From: Streptomyces sp. NBRC 110611
GTDB taxonomy: Bacteria > Actinomycetota > Actinomycetes > Streptomycetales > Streptomycetaceae
Direction: 5' to 3'
Assembly (NCBI RefSeq): GCF_001590865.1
Contig: NZ_BBUY01000014.1
Span: 121,554 to 185,553 of the forward strand
DNA: 64,000 bases
The notes beneath the pieces are model-generated. The model saw only the letters and a list, made by a program, of their open reading frames with translations. It ran no database searches and was not told the DNA's origin. The translations under genes were made by a program, and so were the position numbers. Positions 25,318-33,927 of this stretch are shown piece after piece; within the stretch, counting starts at the first letter, position 1, and the number at the start of each line of letters is the position of its first letter.

Positions 25318-26046
25318 TCAGCGCGAGCCGCCGTAGCGGCGGCGCGTGTCGTCGGGGTCCCGCGGACGCTGCCCGGCGCTGTCCGCCTGGGTCGCGATGA
25401 CGGCCGCCTGGATCCGTCGTTCCACCCCGAGCTTGGCCAGCAGGCGCGAGATGTGATTCTTGACTGTCTTCTCGGAGAGGTAGAGCCGCCGGCCGATCTG
25501 CCGGTTCGTCAGTCCGTCGCCGATCAGTGCCAGGATCTCGCGCTCGCGGGGAGTCAGACCGGACAGCGCCTCCGGCTGTTCTTCCGCCTCTTGCGCGCCG
25601 CGCAGTCGGGCCATGAGCATCGTGGTGGCCCCGGGGTCGAGCATCGACTGGCCCGCGGCGACGGTGCGCACGGCCGATACCAGATCCGCTCCCTGGATCT
25701 GCTTGAGCACATAACCGGCGGCCCCGGCCAGGATCGAATCCAGCAGCGCGTCCTCGTCGTCGAAGGACGTGAGCATCAGGCAGGCAAGATCGGGCATGCG
25801 GGAGCGCAGCTCACGGCACAGGCTCACGCCGTCGCCGTCGGGCAGTCGCACATCCAGCACCGCGACCCGCGGCCGTAGCGCGGGAACCCGCACGCGGGCC
25901 TGCTCGGCCGTGGCCGCCTCGCCGACCACGGTGATGTCCGGCTCGTCCTCCAGCAGGTCGTGCACCCCGCGCCGTACGACCTCGTGGTCGTCGAGCAGGA
26001 AGACCGTGATCGGCACCTCCGGGGAGGGCCGCGTGGTGTCGGCCAT
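25318..26046 (-). CDS. NarL/DevR-type response regulator
   Basis: 242 residues. Receiver domain at about 13-130 with the acidic pair in FLLDDHE, the phosphorylatable Asp in VAVLDVRLPDG, the Thr/Ser switch in LMLTSF and the Lys in YVLKQ. The LuxR/GerE helix-turn-helix is at about 160-220 (LTPREREILALIGDGLTNRQIGRRLYLSEKTVKNH). The LKQ-type interdomain region and overall layout match DevR/DosR and streptomycete OsdR. It is the likely factor binding the 14-bp boxes in this window. Start ATG at 26046. It diverges from the histidine kinase across 260 bp; DevRS pairs are usually codirectional, so this layout is a small difference. Confidence 0.93.
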   Translation of the reverse strand: MADTTRPSPEVPITVFLLDDHEVVRRGVHDLLEDEPDITVVGEAATAEQARVRVPALRPRVAVLDVRLPDGDGVSLCRELRSRMPDLACLMLTSFDDEDALLDSILAGAAGYVLKQIQGADLVSAVRTVAAGQSMLDPGATTMLMARLRGAQEAEEQPEALSGLTPREREILALIGDGLTNRQIGRRLYLSEKTVKNHISRLLAKLGVERRIQAAVIATQADSAGQRPRDPDDTRRRYGGSR

Positions 26047-26306
26047 CAGCCGCTCCTGTCATGCCCCGGACCACGCTGCCCGGCGGTCGGGAAGAAGCCG
26101 GCCCTTCTCAGTGGTTCCAGCATCCCGAGCCGCAGGACACAGGCCCTCCGGCCCCTGCTTCACAGGGTGCCACCGAGTCCCCCGGTCGGCAGCTTCCGGA
26201 TGCGTCGACGGCTCGCTGCAGCTCATGCCGTCCCCACAGCACCGGCGGATACTGAGATGCACGGGTGTAAGGCCGTCGCCGGGCGGCCTTGGAGGCGACG
26301 ACGTCG

Positions 26307-28019
26307 GTGAGCGCCGAGGAAGACCGTGTGCGGCTGCCCCAGCTGAGGCTCGACGAGCTGCTGGAGGAGCTGCAGGCTCGGCTGGACGCGGCGCGGGGCA
26401 CGCGGGACCGGGTGCACCGCCTGCTGGAGGCCGTGCTGTCGGTGGGCCGGGAGCTGGATCTGGAGCAGGTGCTGCGGCGGATCACCGAGGCGGCGGTCGC
26501 GCTGGTCGACGCCGAGTACGGTGCCCTGGGCGTCCTGGGGCCGGACGGACGGAAGATCGCTCAGTTTCTGCCGGTGGGGTTCAACGAGGAGCGGATCGCC
26601 GCCATCGGGCCGTACCCGTCGGGCCACGGGATCCTGGGTGAGCTGATTCGCCACCCGGAGCCGCTGCGGCTGTCGAAGATCTCCGAGCACCCTTCCTCGT
26701 ACGGATTTCCGGCGCATCACCCGCCGATGCACACCTTCCTCGGCGTCCCGGTCCGGGTCCGTGACCAGGTGTTCGGCAACCTCTATCTGACGGAGAAGCG
26801 CGGCGGTGCCGAGTTCGATGCCGAGGACGAGTCGGTGCTGTCCACGTTGGCCGTGGCGGCCGGTGTGGCGATCGACAACGCCCGTCTGTACGAGGAGGCG
26901 CGGCGCCGCGAGCGGTGGCAGCGGGCCGGCGGGGCGATCACTGCCAGCCTGCTGTCCGGGAGTCCCCAGAGCGAGGTGATCGGTCTGATCGCCGAGTCGG
27001 CCAAGGACATCGCCGACGCCGAACTGGCCGTGGTGGCCCTGCCGATGCCGGACACGTCCACGCTGGTGGTCGAGCTCGCCCTCGGAGAGGGAGCGGAGGC
27101 GCACCGTGGCCTGGTGCTGCCGGCCGAGGGCAGCCTGATGGGCGCGGCCTTCTCGGCCGCCACCCCGTTGACCAGCACGGATATCTGCCACGATGCACGA
27201 GAGACAGCCGCCCCGAAGCGCCTCGCCGGGCTGGGGCCCGCGGTGGCGGTGCCCATCGGCACCGGTACCGGGGTACGCGGCGTGCTCCTGCTCGCCCGGG
27301 CATCCGGCGGGGCGGGCTTCACGGAGGAGGGGGCCGAGCAGTTGACGGGCTTCGCCGGGCAGGCGGCGGTGGCGATGGAACTGGCCGAGCGGCGGCGGGA
27401 CGCCGAGCAGATCGCGACACTGGAAGACCACGATCGGATCGCCCGCGACCTCCACGATCTGGCCATCCAGCGGCTCTTCGCCACGGGCATGACGCTGCAG
27501 AGCGCAGCCCGGATCATTGAGCACCCCAGCGCATCAGAACGGGTATTGCGCGCAGTCGGTGACCTCGACGAGACCATTAAAATCATCCGCTCGACGATCT
27601 TCGGCCTGCGGATCCGCGAACGCGACGAGGGACATGGCCTGCGGACCCGCGTCGTTCAGACGGTAGAGGAAGCCACCCTGGCACTCGGATTCGCTCCCGG
27701 CCTGCGCATGGAAGGTCTGCTGGACACGCAAGTGCCTCAGGAGATCGCCGACCACGTGGCGGCGGTGCTCTCCGAGGCGCTGACCAACGTCGCCCGGCAT
27801 GCCCAGGCCAAACACGCGAACGTGATCCTCAGGAGCAGCGGGGATGATGTCGTGCTGACCGTCAGCGACGACGGAGTGGGCATCCCGTCCGACGGCCGCC
27901 GCAGCGGCCTGAGAAACCTCTCCGAACGGGCCGAGCAACTGGGCGGCGCACTGGAGCTGTCCTGCCCACTCACCGGTGGAACGACCCTGACCTGGCACGT
28001 TCCCCTTCCCGCGCAGTGA
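26307..28019 (+). CDS. DevS/OsdK-type sensor histidine kinase with two GAF domains
   Basis: 570 residues. GAF 1 at about 50-195 contains the HHPPMHTFLGVPV stretch, which in DevS/DosT surrounds the haem-ligating histidine. GAF 2 is at about 215-365. The HisKA_3 dimerisation helix carries the phospho-accepting His in RIARDLHDLAIQRLF. The HATPase domain has the N box (EALTNVARHA) and G box (DDGVGI). Family members sense O2, NO or redox state through haem. Start GTG at 26307 is preferred because GGAGG sits 11 bases before it; TTG 26289 is the longer option. It should phosphorylate the divergent response regulator. Confidence 0.92.
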   Translation: MSAEEDRVRLPQLRLDELLEELQARLDAARGTRDRVHRLLEAVLSVGRELDLEQVLRRITEAAVALVDAEYGALGVLGPDGRKIAQFLPVGFNEERIAAIGPYPSGHGILGELIRHPEPLRLSKISEHPSSYGFPAHHPPMHTFLGVPVRVRDQVFGNLYLTEKRGGAEFDAEDESVLSTLAVAAGVAIDNARLYEEARRRERWQRAGGAITASLLSGSPQSEVIGLIAESAKDIADAELAVVALPMPDTSTLVVELALGEGAEAHRGLVLPAEGSLMGAAFSAATPLTSTDICHDARETAAPKRLAGLGPAVAVPIGTGTGVRGVLLLARASGGAGFTEEGAEQLTGFAGQAAVAMELAERRRDAEQIATLEDHDRIARDLHDLAIQRLFATGMTLQSAARIIEHPSASERVLRAVGDLDETIKIIRSTIFGLRIRERDEGHGLRTRVVQTVEEATLALGFAPGLRMEGLLDTQVPQEIADHVAAVLSEALTNVARHAQAKHANVILRSSGDDVVLTVSDDGVGIPSDGRRSGLRNLSERAEQLGGALELSCPLTGGTTLTWHVPLPAQ

Positions 28020-28043
28020 TACGGCCTGGGACGGTACAGCACT

Positions 28044-28499
28044 TCACTGGACGCCGGCCAAGGGCGGAGTGCCCCGCTCGCCTCCTCCCCAGTGCCCCCG
28101 CAGGATGCACCCGGTCACCAGCTCCGGGGAGATCCGGACGAAGGCTTCTTCCGGCACGGCCATCCAGGAGCGAAGCCCGACCGCACGCAGTTCTTCCCGT
28201 TCCCGCGGGTCGGTGACGAGCGTGGCCCGGCCCGTCACGATCACGCTCCAGCCGGTGTGCGCGGCCTCGTCGAACGAGTCCGCCTGGAAGGCCACGACGG
28301 CGCCGTCGACGGCGTGTGCCATGCGCGAGACGGTCGAGGTGCGCAGGACCACGGAGTGGTCGCGGTCCAGGGAGAAGTTGACCGGCAGAACGGCGGGCAG
28401 GGCGTCGTCCGTGAACACGATGCGCCCAATGGGCACCAGTGACAGGAGACGCAGGCACTCCTGCCGATCTAGCTCATGGAAACCGTCATGTCGGTCCAT
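28044..28499 (-). CDS. Pyridoxamine 5'-phosphate oxidase-like flavin-binding protein
   Basis: 151 residues. The split-barrel fold is recognisable: the N-terminal helix LDRQECLRLLSLVPIGRI, strands PAVLPVNF and HSVVLRTSTVSRM, then GWSVIVTGRATLV. This is the Rv1155/Rv3129-like PNPOx class, which in mycobacteria includes DosR-controlled members. Cofactor (FMN or F420) and substrate unknown. Start ATG at 28499 after GGTGAGGAC. Box 4 lies 36 bp upstream. The gene converges with the histidine kinase 24 bp away. Confidence 0.88.
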   Translation of the reverse strand: MDRHDGFHELDRQECLRLLSLVPIGRIVFTDDALPAVLPVNFSLDRDHSVVLRTSTVSRMAHAVDGAVVAFQADSFDEAAHTGWSVIVTGRATLVTDPREREELRAVGLRSWMAVPEEAFVRISPELVTGCILRGHWGGGERGTPPLAGVQ

Positions 28500-28534
28500 G
28501 TCCTCACCGTGCGCGCGGGACCTGACCAGAGGTA

Positions 28535-28548
28535 GGGCCGGTGGTCCC
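28535..28548. promoter_or_regulatory. DosR/OsdR-like box 4
   Basis: GGGCC-GGTG-GTCCC, with outer A and T symmetric. It lies 36 bp before the PNPOx-like gene, the closest box-to-start distance in the set. Confidence 0.6.
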
Positions 28549-28597
28549 TGGCCGTATGGGCGATTCGGCCGCTGTGTCGGTGAGACGCATGGCAACG

Positions 28598-29005
28598 TCA
28601 GGTCTCTTCCACATCGATCGACACCTCGGGAGGCCGCAGCAGGGAATTGTGGATCGTGCAGTGGCGCATCACCGCCCGCAGCGCCTCTTTGCGGTCGCTC
28701 GTCAGAGACACAGGAACGTGTACGCCTATGCGCACCCGGGCGACCCGAGCGGGCCTGTCGTCCGCCATCTCGAAGTCTGCCGTGGCACTCAGGTCGCCGC
28801 GCGGCAGATCGTGCCGGTCCAGATAACGTCCCGCGTAGTAAGCGACGCACGAGACGAGGGAAGCAACGAACAGCTCGACCGGCGTGGGCCCGCTGTCGCC
28901 ACCCTCCGCATCGACCGGCTGGTCGACGACCAACTCGTGCCCGCGCACCCGGATCCGGTATGCCTCCCCGTCGGTGAACGACACCTCGATACGTCTGTTG
29001 CTCAC
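28598..29005 (-). CDS. OsmC-family peroxiredoxin-like protein
   Basis: 135 residues. The two redox cysteines are present: one in the helix FVASLVSCVAYYAGRYL, the other in the RHCTIHNSL segment. The motif SGPTPVELF before the first cysteine is typical. OsmC/Ohr proteins reduce organic hydroperoxides through this Cys pair. Start GTG at 29005 with GGAGG five bases upstream; the longer open frame to 29896 is a shadow of the neighbouring gene. It lies 52 bp downstream of the metallo-beta-lactamase gene on the same strand, so cotranscription from boxes 5 and 6 is possible. Confidence 0.9.
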   Translation of the reverse strand: MSNRRIEVSFTDGEAYRIRVRGHELVVDQPVDAEGGDSGPTPVELFVASLVSCVAYYAGRYLDRHDLPRGDLSATADFEMADDRPARVARVRIGVHVPVSLTSDRKEALRAVMRHCTIHNSLLRPPEVSIDVEET

Positions 29006-29057
29006 TGCTACCTCCACCACTACCGATAGTTCTTGGGAGCCTGGAAGACAGGGCGGC

Positions 29058-30491
29058 TCAGCGCACCAGCACGTGCTCTCCGGAACGGGGCACGACCGCG
29101 GTCCATCCCAGCGTGTGGTCGATCCGGTCCCTGAGGGTGGCCGATGCCTCGGGCTCTCCGTGCACGAGGTAGGTGACGTGTGGTGCCGGTGCGGCACGCA
29201 GCCAGTCCAGGATCTGCGCCTGGTCGGCATGCGCGGAGAAGTGCGGTACGTCGGCGACCTCGGCCCGCACCGGAACGTACTCACCGAACATCTTGAGTGC
29301 GCGCGCCCCGTCCACCAAGTCGCGGGCGCGGGTGCCCTGCACAGCAAAGCCGACCACCACCACGCTGTTGCGCGGATCGGGCAGCAGCCGGCGGAGGTGG
29401 TGGAGCACGCGTCCGCCGGTGGCCATGCCGGACGCGGAGACGATGACGGCGGGGCCGGTGGCGTGGTTGATGTCGATCGACTCCTGTACCGAGCGTGCGG
29501 CGAGGAACGGTTCGGGGCTGAGCGCTGCTCCGCCGGCCGTTCGGACTTCGGGCCGCAGCTCGGGCGAGCTCTCCCGGATCGCGTCCGTGTACACGTCCAG
29601 CGCGGCCAGCGCCATCGGGCTGTCCACGAACACGGGTACGGCGGCGGGCAGCCGTCCGCTCTCGCGCAGTGTCGCGAGCTCGTGGAGAACCATCTCGGTG
29701 CGGTCGACCGCGAACGCCAGGATGACCACGGAACCACCCCGTTCGAAGGTGCGTTCCAGGATGCGGGCAAATGCCTCACGGCCCGCTTCCCCCTGGTGAC
29801 GGCGGTTGCCGTAGGTGGACTCCATGAGGAGGACATCGGCGCCGGAGAACGCCTGAGGGGGCCGCAGCAGCGGGTGCCCCGGCCGCCCGAGGTCACCGCT
29901 GGTGGCGAGAGTGTGTCCGTCCTCCAGCGTGAGGTGGGCCCACGCCGAGCCGAGGATATGGCCGGCCCGGTGGAGGGTGAGTGTGGTCCCGGCTTCGATC
30001 TCGACCTGCTCGTCGAAGGGGACGGGGTCGAACATGCTCACCGTGCGCTCAGCGTCCTCGATGGTGTAGAGCGGGTGGGCGGGGCGATGCTTGGACCAGC
30101 CGTGCTGGTTGGCGTGGGCTGCATCCTCCGCTTGGAGGCGCGCGCTGTCGCGCAGCACGATCGCGGCGAGCCGTGCCGTGTTCTCCGTCGTCAGGATCGG
30201 GCCGCGGAAGCCGTAGCGGACCAGGCGCGGGAGATAGCCGCAGTGGTCGAGGTGGGCGTGGGTCAGGACCACCGCGTGGACGCTGTCCGCGTCGCACGGC
30301 AGTCGGCGCCAGTTGAGGCGGCGCAGGTCGGCAAGGCCCTGGAAGAGGCCGCAGTCGACCAGCACTCGGGTGTGGTCGCTCTCGATGAGGAATTTGCTGC
30401 CGGTGACCGTGCCGACCCCGCCGAGAAACGTCAGCAGAGCCGGCCGGGGCCGGGCTCCGTGGGCCACGGATGGTTGGCCGGGGGTGTTCAT
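29058..30491 (-). CDS. Beta-CASP metallo-beta-lactamase (RNase J / CPSF73-like)
   Basis: 477 residues. The metallo-beta-lactamase core has HAHLDHCG (HxHxDH), later GHILGSA and SGDLGRPG. The beta-CASP domain contains MESTYGNR and ASGMATGGRVLHHL, then the C-terminal HFSAHADQ. These are the zinc ligands and RNA-binding features of the YSH1/CPSF exonuclease group. Likely a ribonuclease. Start ATG at 30491 with AGGAGG upstream. Boxes 5 and 6 lie 71 and 91 bp before the start. A homologue of this family (Rv2752-unrelated, Mbl-beta-CASP) is often next to stress genes in streptomycetes; that neighbourhood claim is from memory. Confidence 0.92.
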   Translation of the reverse strand: MNTPGQPSVAHGARPRPALLTFLGGVGTVTGSKFLIESDHTRVLVDCGLFQGLADLRRLNWRRLPCDADSVHAVVLTHAHLDHCGYLPRLVRYGFRGPILTTENTARLAAIVLRDSARLQAEDAAHANQHGWSKHRPAHPLYTIEDAERTVSMFDPVPFDEQVEIEAGTTLTLHRAGHILGSAWAHLTLEDGHTLATSGDLGRPGHPLLRPPQAFSGADVLLMESTYGNRRHQGEAGREAFARILERTFERGGSVVILAFAVDRTEMVLHELATLRESGRLPAAVPVFVDSPMALAALDVYTDAIRESSPELRPEVRTAGGAALSPEPFLAARSVQESIDINHATGPAVIVSASGMATGGRVLHHLRRLLPDPRNSVVVVGFAVQGTRARDLVDGARALKMFGEYVPVRAEVADVPHFSAHADQAQILDWLRAAPAPHVTYLVHGEPEASATLRDRIDHTLGWTAVVPRSGEHVLVR

Positions 30492-30561
30492 GGCAGAGCC
30501 TCCTGACACAGTGCCTGGGCCTCTCCCTCGTACGGTGGCATCGGAGGCGTCCGGGCAGATG

Positions 30562-30575
30562 GGGTCGGTTGACCC
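30562..30575. promoter_or_regulatory. DosR/OsdR-like box 5
   Basis: GGGTC-GGTT-GACCC, a perfect 5+5 palindrome, in the divergent region between the beta-CASP gene and the PPK2 relic. Confidence 0.6.
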
Positions 30576-30581
30576 GCGTCG

Positions 30582-30595
30582 GGACCGAGCGGCCC
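30582..30595. promoter_or_regulatory. DosR/OsdR-like box 6
   Basis: GGACC-GAGC-GGCCC, six bases from box 5. Paired boxes like this are common at strongly induced DosR promoters in mycobacteria. Confidence 0.55.
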
Positions 30596-30716
30596 CTGTG
30601 CCGGGCTTCGCGCCGTCCACATGGGGCGTGACGTGCCTCCACGGCTCCTGCTGTCTTGAGTCCTGATCGGCCCCGACACTTGGCCTCGGCCAGGGAATTC
30701 TCCGTAACGTCGCCGT

Positions 30717-31190
30717 ATGAAAGAAGAGCAGGATGCCGACGGCGGGCCCGGAAGACTTCCGCGGGGTCTGTACGAACGGGAGCTGTACCGGCTGCACACG
30801 GAACTGGTGAATCTCCAAGAGTAGATTCGCGCCGAAGGCGGCCGGCTCGTTGTGGTCTTCGAGGGACGCAACGCGGTCGGCAAGGGGAGCGCGATCAAGC
30901 GCATCGCCGAGCACCTCAATCCGCGAGTCGCCCGGATCGTCGCGCTGCCGCGGCCGATGTTCGCGCATACGAACATTCCCGAGTCGCCCTGGTACGTCGT
31001 CGAGAGCGATGACAAACGCCGAGCGCGGCTCAATATGATCGCCCACCTGCTGTCCATGGTGCCGTATTACGCCGTTCCCGCACCGGACCTCATGCTGCCG
31101 ATGCGGCCACCGGCCACCGCCTACCAACGGCCGCCCAAAGACCCGCAGTCATACGTCCCGGATCACGCGGCCGATCCACAGGCGATCACG
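30717..31190 (+). pseudogene. Polyphosphate kinase 2 (PPK2), broken by an amber codon and an internal deletion
   Basis: The N-terminus is PPK2-like (YERELYRLHTELVNLQE), then TAG at 30822-30824 where family members have a Trp codon (TGG). The same frame continues with the Walker A region (VVFEGRNAVGKGSAIKR) and HLNPRVARIVALPRP. It then jumps to the C-terminal part (DDKRRARLNMIAHLLS, later YVPDHAA). The middle (about 150 residues with the Walker B and lid motifs) is missing. The gene therefore has a nonsense mutation and a deletion. Intact PPK2 would make or use polyphosphate. It faces the boxes 5/6 region, suggesting it was once a regulon member. Confidence 0.85.
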
Positions 31191-31229
31191 CCCGCCCGGT
31201 GGAGATACAGGAAGCGAGTGAGGCGGTCG

Positions 31230-31943
31230 TCACGGAGGCCCCGCAGCATCTGCTTCGGCGTCCGGTGACGGCGCGGTCGCTGCTCGGGCGCCGACGCGAG
31301 TCGGGCCGGTGACCTCGAAGGTGACGTCCACGACCCCCTCCACGGCCCGTATCAGGCGCGCCACCAGGGGAATGAGCGACGTGTTGCGGATATGGCCGCT
31401 GATTGTGGCCACCCCGTCGACGACGGTGACCTGCACATCCTCGTGGGACACCGCGAACAGGTGGCGGACGATATCCGTGCGGATCTCCTCCGCGAGCTCT
31501 TCATCGGACCGGAGGAAGACCTTCAGCAGATCGGCACGGCTGACGATCCCCTGGAGCATCCCGCGGTAGTCCACGACCGGGAGCCGCTTCACCCGCTCGT
31601 GCGCCATGGTCCGCGCCGCCTGGGCGAGAGTGGCATCTGCGTTGACGGTGAGGGCGGGTGTGCTCATCAGCTCCCCCGCCGTCAGCGCGCCGGCTTTGCG
31701 CGTGTCGTCGAGGCGCCGCAGCTGTTCCAGCCGGTCCGGATCGGACTCCCGGAACTCCTCTTTGGGCAGCAGATCGGCTTCGGAGACCACGCCGATGACC
31801 CGCCCCTCCCCCTCCAGCACCGGCAGGGCACTCACCTTCCACTGCTCCATGGTTTCGACGATCTCCTTGAACCGCGCCTCCCGGCCGACCGCGACCACGG
31901 TCTGTGTCATCACGTCACTGACGATGTGCGGTGTGTGCCCCAT
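31230..31943 (-). CDS. CBS-pair plus BON domain protein
   Basis: 237 residues. CBS 1 at about 8-65 (VMTQTVVAV, GVVSEADLL), CBS 2 at about 90-150 (LMSTPALTV, GIVSRADLLKVF) and a C-terminal BON domain at about 150-220 (VQVTVVDGVATISGHI). CBS pairs sense adenylate nucleotides; the BON domain is a small phospholipid- or membrane-associated fold. Start ATG at 31943 with AGGAGG close upstream. Box 7 is 80 bp before the start and is shared with the divergent USP. Three paralogues with this architecture occur in the window (also 33255 and 35226). Confidence 0.92.
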   Translation of the reverse strand: MGHTPHIVSDVMTQTVVAVGREARFKEIVETMEQWKVSALPVLEGEGRVIGVVSEADLLPKEEFRESDPDRLEQLRRLDDTRKAGALTAGELMSTPALTVNADATLAQAARTMAHERVKRLPVVDYRGMLQGIVSRADLLKVFLRSDEELAEEIRTDIVRHLFAVSHEDVQVTVVDGVATISGHIRNTSLIPLVARLIRAVEGVVDVTFEVTGPTRVGARAATAPSPDAEADAAGPP

Positions 31944-32022
31944 GACGCCTCCTCGGTACGGACCGCTGTCTCACACTCGGCGTGACACCTCCAGCATGGG
32001 TTCCCCCGACGCCCCGGGACAG

Positions 32023-32036
32023 GGGCCGGTCGGCCC
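32023..32036. promoter_or_regulatory. DosR/OsdR-like box 7 in a divergent promoter
   Basis: GGGCC-GGTC-GGCCC, placed 80 bp from the CBS-BON start and 92 bp from the USP start, so one site could serve both directions. Confidence 0.6.
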
Positions 32037-32127
32037 GCGAAAGGGCCCGGCAGCCCCTCACCGGGACCGTCCCCGCCGGGCCACCGTGGAAGCGGAACCG
32101 TCGAAGAGCTCCCGTTGGAGGCGCACC

Positions 32128-33030
32128 ATGACCCGCCCCTTGGCCGTCGGCCTGGACGGCTCACCCGCCAGTCTCGCCGCCGCGGACTGGGGTGCCCGTG
32201 AGGCACTGCGCAGGGATGTACCGCTACGACTCGTCCACGCCTGGGAGTGGCAGCCCCTCACCTACGCACCGCTCGCGGGAGCGGACGAACCCCGGCTGTG
32301 GTCCGAGCGCGTACCCCGTGAGGCCGCCGCCGAACTGCGTGAACGCTACCCGGATCTGGAGATCACCACGGACCACCTCACAGGCGCGCCGCCGGAGGTG
32401 TTGTGCGATGTGGCCAGGGAGTCCGAGCTGCTGGCCCTCGGCAGTGCGAGGCTGGGCAGGCTGGCCGGGTTCTTCGTCGGTTCCGTCGCGATGTCCACCG
32501 TCGCGCACGTCGAGCGGCCGGTCGTGCTCGTACGGGCCAGAACGACCGCCGTCGACGAGCATGTGTCCGCCACCGACGGACGGCCGCTGCCGGCGATGCC
32601 CTACCGCCCGGTGGTTCTCGGACTGGATCTGGACCGGCCCTGCGGTGACGTGATCCGGTTCGCCTTCGAGACCGCGTCGCTGCGGGCGGCCCCGCTCCGG
32701 GTCATCCACGGCTGGAACCCACCGGCCTTCATCGCCTACGGCCTCGGCGCGGAACCGGGCCCGCCGACCGACACGGCGGACCAGAAAGCCGATGCACTGC
32801 GGACCGCGCTGCGGCGGTGGCGGGAGAAGTACCCGGGCATCGACGTGATCGAGCAGTCCGTGGTCGGGCAGCCCGCGCACCACCTGGTGGATGCCGGTGC
32901 CGACGCCGGGCTCGTCGTCATCGGCAGGCGCACCAACCGCCTCTCGGCCGGACCGGCCCGCATCGGGCACACCGCCCACGCCGTCATGCACCACTGCCCG
33001 GCCCCGGTCGCGGTCATCCCGCACGACTGA
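32128..33030 (+). CDS. Universal stress protein, two USP domains
   Basis: 300 residues. Domain 1 begins LAVGLDGSPAS; its loop reads GSARLGRLAGFFVGSVAMS, which keeps the G-x9-GS part but alters the G-x2-G. Domain 2 begins VVLGLDLDRPC and ends VVIGRRTNRLSAGPARIGHTAHAVMHHCPAPVAVIP. Weakly conserved loops suggest a member with reduced or altered nucleotide binding. Start ATG at 32128 with TTGGAGG upstream. Divergent from the CBS-BON gene with box 7 between them. Confidence 0.93.
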   Translation: MTRPLAVGLDGSPASLAAADWGAREALRRDVPLRLVHAWEWQPLTYAPLAGADEPRLWSERVPREAAAELRERYPDLEITTDHLTGAPPEVLCDVARESELLALGSARLGRLAGFFVGSVAMSTVAHVERPVVLVRARTTAVDEHVSATDGRPLPAMPYRPVVLGLDLDRPCGDVIRFAFETASLRAAPLRVIHGWNPPAFIAYGLGAEPGPPTDTADQKADALRTALRRWREKYPGIDVIEQSVVGQPAHHLVDAGADAGLVVIGRRTNRLSAGPARIGHTAHAVMHHCPAPVAVIPHD

Positions 33031-33069
33031 CTTCGGCAGGTTGGATATGGCGCCGTCGACACCTCAACC

Positions 33070-33092
33070 ATGGGGACCGCCATCGTCCCCAT
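33070..33092. terminator. Inverted repeat after USP gene
   Basis: ATGGGGAC and GTCCCCAT form a perfect 8-bp stem with a 7-base loop, 40 bp after the USP stop. The 7-base spacing does not fit the 14-bp regulatory box, so a terminator is the simpler reading. Confidence 0.45.
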
Positions 33093-33183
33093 CACCTTTC
33101 CGGTGCCCCGAGCTCTCCGGATACCCCTCCGGTCCACCGTCGGCCCCCACTGTGCCTCGCGAGGGCAGTTCGGTCTCCGCTCG

Positions 33184-33197
33184 GGGACCTTCGGCCC
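33184..33197. promoter_or_regulatory. DosR/OsdR-like box 8
   Basis: GGGAC-CTTC-GGCCC, 58 bp before the CBS-BON gene at 33255. Confidence 0.55.
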
Positions 33198-33254
33198 ATG
33201 GGGTATCACTGCTCCGCGCAGGACGCTGGGAGGTGAGCGGGGAGGAGGCAGCAC

Positions 33255-33902
33255 ATGAAGCACAGCCGAGTCGGCGGCCTGATGGTGAGTGACGTGGTTA
33301 CGGTGATTGCGCAGACGCCGTTCAAGGAGGTCGCCAAGCTGCTCGCGGTGCACCAGATCAGCGGTCTGCCGGTGGTGGACTCCGACGACAGAGTGCTCGG
33401 TGTGATCTCCGAGAGCGATCTCATGCTGCGGCAGGCCGGAGAGGCGCCCGGCCAGGGCCAGGACGCCAAGGTGCACGCGATGACCGCCGAGGAGCTGATG
33501 TCCCGGCCGGCGATCACCGTCCGCGTCGGCGACAGCATTGCCGAGGCGGCCCGGACCATGGCGCGACACCGGGTGGAGCGGCTGCCCGTGGTCGACGAGG
33601 AGGACCGCTTGGTGGGCATCGTGACCCGCCGCGATCTTCTGCAGCTCTTCCTCCGCCCGGACGCCGATATCCGCCGAGCGGTCGCAGAGGAGCTCGACGA
33701 AACGCTGTGGCTCTCCCCCAACACGGTTAACGTGCAGGTGATCGACGGTGTTGTCACCCTGACCGGGCGGTTGGAACGGCTCAGTGACATCCCGGTCGCG
33801 GTCCGCCTGGCCCAGCAAGTGGACGGCGTCGTCTCCGTCATCGACAAGCTGACCTATCGCCTCGATGACTCCAGCAGGCGGCCGCTAGCCACCCGGCAGT
33901 AA
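33255..33902 (+). CDS. CBS-pair plus BON domain protein
   Basis: 215 residues: CBS 1 (LMVSDVVTV, GVISESDLM), CBS 2 (LMSRPAITV, GIVTRRDLLQLF) and a C-terminal BON domain (VNVQVIDGVVTLTGRL). Start ATG at 33255 with GGAGGAGG upstream. Box 8 is 58 bp before the start. The stop codon lies inside a 15-bp sequence that is repeated 26 bp later, at the joint with the nitroreductase relic. Expected to be an energy-charge sensor; target unknown. Confidence 0.92.
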   Translation: MKHSRVGGLMVSDVVTVIAQTPFKEVAKLLAVHQISGLPVVDSDDRVLGVISESDLMLRQAGEAPGQGQDAKVHAMTAEELMSRPAITVRVGDSIAEAARTMARHRVERLPVVDEEDRLVGIVTRRDLLQLFLRPDADIRRAVAEELDETLWLSPNTVNVQVIDGVVTLTGRLERLSDIPVAVRLAQQVDGVVSVIDKLTYRLDDSSRRPLATRQ

Positions 33903-33927
33903 CGGAGCCGCAAGCCACCCGGCAGTA
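33887..33927. repeat. 15-bp direct repeat at the end of the CBS-BON gene
   Basis: AGCCACCCGGCAGTA occurs at 33887-33901 and again at 33913-33927. The first copy covers the stop region of the CBS-BON gene; the second marks the edge of the nitroreductase relic. It probably records a slippage or deletion event. Confidence 0.7.

Noticed and set aside
33070..33092. GGGAC-N7-GTCCC as a regulatory box
   Set aside because: Spacing of seven does not match; better read as a hairpin after the USP gene.
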